The position numbers and the translations under genes are program-made. A model generated the notes under the pieces. That model was not told where the DNA came from. It ran no database searches and saw nothing but the letters and a program-made list of their open reading frames with translations. A stretch of 22,712 nucleotides of DNA from the NCBI GenBank assembly GCA_943704525.1, contig CALSCQ010002795.1, positions 5,001-27,712 of the forward strand, read 5' to 3'. The stretch comes from Pigoraptor vietnamica. Its lineage: Eukaryota > Opisthokonta > Filasterea. Position 1 is the stretch's first letter; the number at the start of each line of letters is the position of its first letter. This document shows positions 16,427 to 22,712 of this stretch, one piece after another.

Positions 16427-18412
16427 ATGGCATCGCTGCGTTTCGGAATCATCGGCTACGGCCGAATGGGCGTGCGGCACGTGGCTACCCTGCAGCGCAT
16501 GGGGCACGTGATCGCGTGGGTCGTCGAGGACTTCCCCGCCTCCGTTGAGCAGGCGCGCGCTCTTTTGGGCTCTTCTGTGCCCGTCGTCGGTTCGGGAGAA
16601 CTCGACCGCCTGCTGTCGAGCGCGGAGAGGCCATCGGACGCGGTTGTGATTGCGACGCCTACTAGCACACACAAGGACCTGACGCTTCGGAGCCTCCGCG
16701 CCGGGAAGGCGGTGTTCTGCGAGAAGCCGCTGAGCACGAATCCGGACGATGTGCGGGCGTGCGCTGACGAGGCAGATCGCCTCGGATTGCCGCTCTTCAT
16801 CGGCTATCAGCGGCCGTGGCACAGGGACTTCCGCGAGGCCGTCTCCCGCGCTCGTCAGATGGGCGACGCCGCCATGCCGCTGTCCGTGCGCATGAAGACA
16901 AACGACAGCCCGTGTCCTCCTGCGTGGTATCTGCGGCGTGCGGAGCCAATCTTTTACGACTTCATGTGCCACGAGTTCCACGTGCTGTGCTCGCTCTTGC
17001 CACCCGGCGCAACGTGGGAAAGCGCGACGGCCGCGTGCGTCGACTTTGACGACCCTGCGCTCGGCGTCCGCTCGGCGCTCGTGAGCATCGTGGCCGTGCT
17101 GCCTTCGACCGGCGCGCGGACGACGTGTGCGATCGAGCTCCACCGCAACTCCAACAGCGGCTACGACTGCACGCTCGATGTCATGTACGCGGACCGATCT
17201 CTGGAGCTGCGGAACCGCCCACGCCATGCAGTCACCGAGACGCGCCTCGCCGAGCACGAGCACGCGTTTGGCGCCGCAAACGACCGGTCGTTCTTTGACA
17301 AGTTCGCGGACGCGTACGTCACCGAGTTTGAGGAATTTGTCCGCATCGTCCGGACGGGTGACCGGGCGGCCGCGCGTCCCCACGTCGCCGTCAAGGCGAT
17401 GGAAATGGCGCAGGCTGCCCACCGCGCCGCTGTGGAGGGGCGCACCATTGTGAACGACGCCGCGAAACAGCCGCCGAAATCCGCCGTCGAGCTCGCTGTC
17501 GTCGGCGCGGGTGTTGGGCTGGCGACCGGACGCGCGCTCGACCGCGATATTTTCCGCGTATGCGGCACTGTTTCGCCGTTGGGGGCACCGGGAGGCGCCC
17601 TTCAGCTCCCGTCGGGCGCAAGTGCAGTGTACTTTGATGCCTCTGTCGCTGCGTGGGAGGGGCTCGGGGACGCGGTGCTGGCGGCCGTCAAGTCCGGACG
17701 GCACGTGCTTGTCGACGCCAGCGCCGCTTCTTCTGTGGCTGCTCGTGCGTCCGACATTGCGCTCTGTGCGCGAGAGAGCGGCGTCGCCGTTGTTTTGGCG
17801 TGTCCCGCGGTCGAGCGCGCGGATGTCGCGAGCGTCCGCGAGCTCATCAAACGGGGTGCGTTGGGCGAAGTCTTGAGCGTGAGCGGCCGGCTGTGCGTGC
17901 GCGTGGACGAGAGCGGGACGCCTCTCTCTGCCGACGCGCACTCGTCCGCGGAGCTGGCATCGTGCCTGCGCACGCTGGCGTGTGCGTCCAGCGGAACTGC
18001 ATGTGCGGCTGTCACTTCCACTAAGCGCCGGGGACTTGAGACGGTGGATTTCGTTGCTGGCGAGGCGTCTGTCAGCGTGCGGCGCATAGCGGTGATCGAC
18101 AAGGAAGCTGCGGCAGCCGCTCAGCGCGAGTCGTGCGAGCGCAGCCAAGTGGACGGCCTTCACGTGGAGGTGCTTGGGACGATTGGTGCTGTGGGGATTG
18201 ACGGCGTTTCGGGCGACGTGCATCTTGCGCCGCTCCATGGGGCACGTGTGTGCGTGCACGCGGGCGGCGATCCGACGAACGGCGGACACGGAGTGTGGCG
18301 CCGCTTCCGTACGCTTATGTCGTCAGCGGCAGAGTCGGTGCGTGCGTTTGAGGAGGACGTCCGCGCGCACGCGGCGGTCGCTTCGCAATTGAATAAGGAT
18401 GCGGCGAATTAA
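16427..18412 (+). CDS. Tandem Gfo/Idh/MocA-family NAD(P)-dependent oxidoreductase
   Basis: Single open frame of 661 residues, the only intronless gene here. The first half (about 1-345) is a complete Gfo/Idh/MocA enzyme, the family of inositol and other sugar dehydrogenases: the dinucleotide fold GIIGYGRMG (7-15), the family EKPLSTN (Lys100), and YDFMCHEFH with Asp178 and His182. These three residues match the Lys, Asp and His catalytic set of bacterial myo-inositol dehydrogenase. The second half (about 353-661) starts with another fold, ELAVVGAGVGLATG, followed by segments that parallel the first half in order (SGRHVLVD, ALCARESGVAVVLACP, IKRGALGEVLSVSGRL), but the EKP motif is gone. It is probably a non-catalytic cofactor-like or regulatory copy. 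Substrate is unknown. No targeting signal is visible, so cytosolic. The start is the first in-frame ATG after a pyrimidine-rich leader. Confidence 0.88.
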   Translation: MASLRFGIIGYGRMGVRHVATLQRMGHVIAWVVEDFPASVEQARALLGSSVPVVGSGELDRLLSSAERPSDAVVIATPTSTHKDLTLRSLRAGKAVFCEKPLSTNPDDVRACADEADRLGLPLFIGYQRPWHRDFREAVSRARQMGDAAMPLSVRMKTNDSPCPPAWYLRRAEPIFYDFMCHEFHVLCSLLPPGATWESATAACVDFDDPALGVRSALVSIVAVLPSTGARTTCAIELHRNSNSGYDCTLDVMYADRSLELRNRPRHAVTETRLAEHEHAFGAANDRSFFDKFADAYVTEFEEFVRIVRTGDRAAARPHVAVKAMEMAQAAHRAAVEGRTIVNDAAKQPPKSAVELAVVGAGVGLATGRALDRDIFRVCGTVSPLGAPGGALQLPSGASAVYFDASVAAWEGLGDAVLAAVKSGRHVLVDASAASSVAARASDIALCARESGVAVVLACPAVERADVASVRELIKRGALGEVLSVSGRLCVRVDESGTPLSADAHSSAELASCLRTLACASSGTACAAVTSTKRRGLETVDFVAGEASVSVRRIAVIDKEAAAAAQRESCERSQVDGLHVEVLGTIGAVGIDGVSGDVHLAPLHGARVCVHAGGDPTNGGHGVWRRFRTLMSSAAESVRAFEEDVRAHAAVASQLNKDAAN

Positions 18413-18651
18413 GAAATAACACTATTCCCAAAGTCAATCTGAGCTCGCAGTCCACTGCAATGTTTGTACAGTCATTGTCTTCGAGGGATTGTTTGCGTTC
18501 CACGCAGTGTGTGACAGTGTTTTCCGCTTGAGACAATCTCTTGCCGATTGTGAATCAGAGTTACTGGCTGTTATTCACATAACGGAAGCCCTCAACACTG
18601 TGGCATCGCGGCTCTCAGACGCACTGACTCCGATTCGTCGACGACGACGCT
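18413..18651. other. Convergent spacer oxidoreductase / FBXO9
   Basis: 239 bp between stop codons, mixed composition with somewhat AT-rich sequence just after the oxidoreductase stop and at 18540-18590. No gene is visible. Confidence 0.4.
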
Positions 18652-20786
18652 TCACGCGGGCGGTTGCGCGGGCGCCTTGGTCGCAGTGTAGCTCCGTACC
18701 TTCGAGAAGCGGTACGGCTGGAACTGCGAGTTGAGGTCAAAGGGACTCGCGCGCGTCGCCCCGCTGGACCACCGCTCGACAGACTCGTAGCGCCTCCAAT
18801 CGAGCTTCGTGCAGCCGCCGAGACGCACTCCCTTCACGCTAAACTCCATGCGGTACGTCGTTTCCAGGAGGACATCCTGCGAGGACGGCGTGGGCATTTC
18901 CTTCACCCGCCGCCCGCGCCGCTCTTGCTGCGGCTGCTCTTGAGCCTCGCGGCGCTTGCGCACTTCGACGAGAAGGGACCCGTCGGCACACAACGAATAC
19001 GTGCCCTCGAGGATCGAGCCGTTGCCGTCCGTATTGCGTGGCTTGGAACGGAGGCGCGGGACGACGCCGCGCGGTTCGTCCGGGGTATTGAGCGAGATGA
19101 CGGTGCCATCGCTAAAGAAGCGAAGGTAGCGGTAGTAATCGACTCGCTGGATCTGCGGTGGTTGACGTGTGTCAGATGCCAGTCATGCCAACAACAAGCA
19201 CAAGGGAAAGGGGCGGGCGTGAATAGCGACAGGAAGAGGGAGGGAAAGTAGAGGAACAAAGAGAGATGTCGCAACATCTTAGATCAAAGACGGCTGTCCA
19301 TCGACTACACATACACGCATCAGTCGCCAACCACACAGACCCCACACGTCCGCACATACGCATCCACTCTCCACGAACGCACGCACGAAATCCACTCTCC
19401 ACACACGCACGCACGCAATCCACTCTCCACAGACGCACGCACGCAATCCACTCTCCACAGACGCACGCACGCAATCCACTCTCCACAGACGCACGCACGC
19501 AATCCACTCTCCACAGACGCATGCACGCAATCCACTCTCCACAGACGCACGCACGCAATCCACTCTCCGCGTCCGCACGCACGAATCCACTCTCCACAGA
19601 CGCATGCACGCCATCGACTCTCCACAGACGCACCGGCAAGTAGAACGAGTCGAGGCCTCGCTCGCCCATTCGGAGGTACCATGCGGCGCAGATGTACACG
19701 CCGTCCACGCGCACGCGGGGCCTGCTCAGAAACATGCGCCTCCAACTGCCGCCGTACGCTGCGAGTTCACTCCTGCGTGCCACGCATCAATGGTTCAGAA
19801 AATCGCGAAGCAATTCACCGCAATACACGAGCACACGGACATATGCACACGAGCGCAACCAAGACCGCAATGAATACGCAAACGCTCCACCCTCCCACAC
19901 GCACCTCGACTCGCCCCATACGCTCGTGCAGGCTGCACGCCACAGCCCCGCATCTCGCGTCGCCACGTACATCCCACGACAAACGGCGGCCGCGCGATCC
20001 ACCGACGCCATGTCGAGATCGCGCACGAGGTGCATCAGAATCGCCGCAAGCAGCTCGAACGGCAGGTGCCCGACGTGCCGTCCCCGCGCCGGCACGCGCG
20101 GCATAATGCCCATCTGCCCCTCTTCGACGAACTTTCGGTACAAATCTGCGTCCTCGACCTTCGTCTCCTCGCTAGCTACGCCGCCCGCGGGGGTCGTCAC
20201 AATTTCGTCAGCGGGCGCCGCATCGCGTGCAGATTGGCCTTCGTCGGTCGCAAAGTGCCGATCGACGTTCGGGTCCATCGAAAAGGCGCGTTTGTAGAGG
20301 GGAATCGCGTCGTAAACGCGGCCGGACCGCTCCATCGCCGCCGCACGCCGGAACACGGACCGTGCATCCTCGGGCTGCTGGTCGTTGCGCTGGGACGGCG
20401 CGGCAGATGACGTCGAAGTCGAGTGGGTGCCGTGCGGTCCGTGCGTCACATGGGGTGCTGATGTGGTAGCAGACGACGCTGCGGGACCGGCATTCGAAGG
20501 ATGCGCCCCGTGCGCGGGCGGCGTCGATGTCCCAGACCTCGACGTGCCGGTTGGCGAGTCGACGCTCTTTCCGTCGGCATCAAGCTCTGCCACGCGCCTC
20601 AGGACAAGCTCGCGCTGCCATTCTTGTCGAAATGACTCTAAATCATCGGAGGTGACGACGTCTCCCTGTGTGTAAAATTAAGCGAGTAAGAGAATGCCGC
20701 GGTGAGAGTGGAACGGTGGCGCAACCCACGCACAAATTCACTGCGAATGATTGCTCAATCGCACAGCGCTGCAGGCTGCTCACCAT
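18652..20786 (-). CDS. FBXO9: FBXO9-like F-box protein (SCF ubiquitin ligase substrate receptor)
   Basis: FBXO9 links SCF ubiquitin ligase to substrates (in animals, TTI1/TEL2 of the TOR pathway). Exons in transcript order: 20786-20784 (ATG alone), 20665-19905, 19772-19634, 19152-18652; 467 residues (human 447). Order of parts: [10 protein letters not shown] (residues 12-21) like the human MFRAQW motif; a Ser/Thr/His/Pro-rich linker; a TPR-like helix pair around [21 protein letters not shown] (about 113-133); an F-box, [15 protein letters not shown]...[17 protein letters not shown] (about 199-247); then [47 protein letters not shown] and, at the end, [10 protein letters not shown], all in FBXO9 order. 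The ATG-only first exon is inferred from the frame and the adjacent GTGAGC donor. Intron 3 holds a 28-bp minisatellite. The 3' end meets the oxidoreductase gene, 239 bp between stops. Confidence 0.9.
19361..19633 (-). repeat. 28-bp minisatellite in FBXO9 intron 3, starting at the splice donor
   Basis: About ten copies of a unit that reads, in the sense strand, GTGCGTCTGTGGAGAGT plus an 11-bp GGATTGCGTGC-type spacer. Five to six central copies are nearly identical at a 28-bp period; the outer copies vary. The first copy begins exactly at the GT of the intron donor (19633), so most units repeat the donor motif GTGCGT. The array takes up more than half of the 481-bp intron, the longest in the window. 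Confidence 0.9.
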
Positions 20787-21180
20787 AATTGCCAACAATA
20801 TTCGCAGGGAAGAGAGAGCTGCTGTGTGCGGTAGGTAGAAGCCCGCAGTGGCGTGCACGGGCGATTATATAGATTAGACGCCGCAGTGCGCGCTGAGTGT
20901 GTCATCGGTTTTTCGACTGTTGTGCAATGGAATCGCGCCATCAACACCTGCCGCAATCTCGGCAAAACCGTCTGCTGACACCGGCGACGAAACACACACT
21001 CACACACACACACACACGAGAGCTGCTCGCTCACGCAGCGCGCAGCTCAAGCACGCATACTCACGAAGGACCTATCGTCCTATAGCCGAGACTACATACG
21101 TGCATGTTCGCGCGTAGCACGCTGTTCTAGCTCTTTTCAATACTCAACACGCACATGTCCTCGCGCGGCTCGCGTGTACA
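20787..21180. promoter_or_regulatory. Divergent promoter region FBXO9 / acidic-protein gene
   Basis: 394 bp between start codons. A TATA-like TATATAAT lies on the minus strand (20871-20864), 78 bp before the FBXO9 ATG, so it could position FBXO9 transcription. A CA tract fills 20991-21019, and the upstream ORF before 21181 is at the far end. Confidence 0.4.
20864..20871 (-). promoter_or_regulatory. Possible TATA box of FBXO9
   Basis: TATATAAT on the minus strand within otherwise GC-rich sequence, 78 bp upstream of the predicted ATG-only exon. It is the only plausible TATA box at a suitable distance among the divergent spacers. Transcription start unknown. Confidence 0.3.
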
Positions 21181-21184
21181 ATGA
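21155..21184 (+). promoter_or_regulatory. Short upstream ORF overlapping the start codon of the acidic-protein gene
   Basis: An ATG at 21155 opens nine codons and a TGA whose first two bases are the last two of the main ATG (ATGA overlap at 21181-21184). If the transcript starts upstream of 21155, this arrangement would limit initiation at 21181 to leaky scanning or reinitiation. The transcription start is unknown, so the effect is inference. Confidence 0.35.
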
Positions 21185-22642
21185 GCGCAGAGGAAATCGC
21201 GCTCTCCATCGGAGACGCCGCGACAGAAGACGCGGCTGTCGACGCGACTCCAGAAACAGTCGACACGCCCGCAAGCGAAGATGCGCACAGGGACATTCTC
21301 GACGAGGTGGCGGACGCAGCGGCCGGCATGGACGTCGGGGCTTCGGGCGATGGCGGCTTGCGTGAGTACCGCACCATGTCGGGCCTCTCCACGGACGGAC
21401 AGCTCGATCAAGCAGCTGCGGGTGCGGGGGAGTCTATTGGGGCGCTCGTGGGGTCCGAGTCGACCGGTGCGTTTGGCATCTCGCTCGGCGGCGCGACGTT
21501 CGATGATGGCATTCCCTTGGGCGACATCCGCGAGGAGGGCATGTCGGCGGTGGACCTTGGGGCGACGCTCGTGCGCTCACTCGACTCGCAAGACATGCTC
21601 GCGGCGCCGCGAGCATCGGCCGGTGTGCGTGAAGGGGGGGCGGGCGATGAATTGGCGATGGCGCCGCCTGACGTCGTTGTCGTGGACGACTCTGCTGCGG
21701 TGGAGAAGGCGGACGATGCGGCTGCGCCTGTCGCACACGAGGATGCCCTTCAACAACAGCGATTGAGAGAGTCGCCGGTCCCGCAGCAGGAGTCGCCGTC
21801 GCCCGCCAAGCCCCTGTCGCCGAGAGGGGCCTCAGCGGAACCGCCGGTTGTGGAGAAGACACCCTCGCGCGCCGCGTCCAGACAGATCGAGGAGGACGAG
21901 CTGCCGTCGGCCGGGTTTGAGGGCGCGGGTGGCGTGTCGGTGCCGGTGCCGGTTCCCGTGGCCGTGCACGTGGACGACACGCACGTGGCGCATGATGAGA
22001 AGGATAAGGGCGACCGGGAGAAGGAGAGGGAGAAGAGGCGGTCGGTGATTGCGTCCGCGTCACGTGAGGAGGTCCACTCTGAGGGACACGCGCGCGCGGT
22101 CGAACAGGCGGCTGCGTCGGATCGCGCGCGCTCTGCGACTCCGCCGCCGACTCCGCACGCGCTGATGGCGGAGTCGCACCCGGCGGCTGCCGCTGCGGCA
22201 GTGGCGGCGGCGGAGAAGAGGAAGGGGACGCTGGACGACACGTCTTCGCCCGGTGGGTGCGCGTGTGGCCCTGTTTGCTAATGTGGCGCGTGAGCATCGA
22301 TGTTGTGGCAGTCACTGTGAGAGGGTCCGTCTGTGGACTTTGTGCGGATTGGGCGTCTTTATTCTTCCGTTGCGTCGCCTCAACTCGCGTACAAAGCCGG
22401 CAGTCTCTCGCCGTGATCTTCCATTTACACTTTACTGACACGCGCGATGTGCACGCGCAGCACCCGCGGAGGTGCGGAAGAGCAGCGGCCAGGACACAGC
22501 GTCGCGCATCCACTCGTACTGGCCCGTCAGCGCCGACACTGCGGCCATTCTCGCGTCAGTCGTTGCGGCGGACTCACGTGACGCCGTGGCGAATCTGTCC
22601 TTCCCGCGATCAAGCCCCGGGATTGTGCTCGAGGCGATGCAG
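21181..22642 (+). CDS. Unrecognised acidic, largely disordered protein; continues past the window
   Basis: I do not recognise this gene. Exon 1 (21181-22252) and exon 2 (22461-22642) splice through a GTGGGT donor to 418 residues, and a GTGCGC donor after 22642 sends it beyond the window. Residues 1-357 are low complexity: Ala-, Asp-, Glu- and Pro-rich, with acidic stretches, Pro-Val repeats (VPVPVPVAV), a charged block EKDKGDREKEREKRR and an Ala run before EKRKGTLDD. No membrane segment, signal peptide or catalytic motif is visible. Exon 2 changes character to a more ordered sequence (SRIHSYWPVSADTAAILASVV, LSFPRSSPGIVLEAMQ) that probably starts a folded domain. Codon use keeps the strong third-position GC of the neighbours, supporting real coding. 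An 8-codon upstream ORF overlaps the start. It lies divergent from FBXO9. Confidence 0.7.
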
Positions 22643-22712
22643 GTGCGCCGTTGGCACTTGTGGCTGTGTTCTTATTATGTCGTATGCAAATTGGGTGGCG
22701 GGCGCCCGGGGG

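Noticed and set aside
16355-18289. A 644-codon open frame on the minus strand opposite the oxidoreductase gene
   Set aside because: It is the mirror of a GC-rich coding frame: Arg/His-rich translation with no motif, while the plus strand carries the full set of family residues.
19361-19633. CRISPR-like regular repeats
   Set aside because: The whole unit, including the would-be spacer, is repeated, and the array sits in a eukaryotic intron; it is a minisatellite.
20780-21034. A minus-strand ORF (MSEQLSCVCVC...) as the FBXO9 N-terminus
   Set aside because: It reaches the GTGAGC donor in the wrong phase for the conserved FRQEW frame.
21434-22513. A 359-codon Pro/Arg/Ser-rich minus-strand frame opposite the acidic-protein gene
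   Set aside because: It is a shadow of GC-rich coding DNA and crosses the well-formed intron 22253-22460; nothing is recognisable in it.

Overview
This window looks like nuclear DNA from a free-living, flagellate, single-celled eukaryote. The genes are broken by 42 short introns (95 to 481 bp where both ends are seen), packed a few hundred bases apart, and rich in GC. They include a flagellar doublet-microtubule protein and several mitochondrial proteins: a complex I subunit, a bacterial-type ribosomal protein L4, MICOS Mic10 and the tRNA-modifying GTPase MSS1. The proteins resemble animal homologues well, but I cannot fix the lineage from sequence alone. CA/GT microsatellites fill many introns and spacers.

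Eleven genes can be modelled, and they alternate strand without exception. In order: glucosamine-6-phosphate deaminase (+, 5' end missing), N-acetylglucosamine-6-phosphate deacetylase (-), NDUFS5-like complex I subunit (+), mitochondrial ribosomal protein L4 (-), SMIM15-like membrane protein (+), MIC10 (-), MSS1/GTPBP3 (+), CFAP107-like flagellar protein (-), a double Gfo/Idh/MocA-type oxidoreductase (+), FBXO9-like F-box protein (-), and an unrecognised acidic protein (+, 3' end missing). Neighbours are therefore alternately tail-to-tail (180 to 565 bp between stop codons) and head-to-head (365 to 708 bp between start codons), so each head-to-head spacer is a likely bidirectional promoter.

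Functionally, the first two genes are consecutive steps of amino-sugar breakdown (GlcNAc-6-P to GlcN-6-P to fructose-6-P) and sit tail to tail. Positions 5168-13952 form a mitochondrial neighbourhood: complex I, mitoribosome, cristae organisation and mitochondrial tRNA modification, with SMIM15 embedded in it. SMIM15 and MIC10 share a 15-bp promoter element plus a second motif at almost the same spacing. The flagellar and F-box genes flank the only intronless gene, an oxidoreductase whose second half looks like a decayed copy of its first half.

Exon models were built by hand from splice sites, reading frame and remembered homologue sequences; no alignment or search was run. Residue numbers refer to the spliced models.
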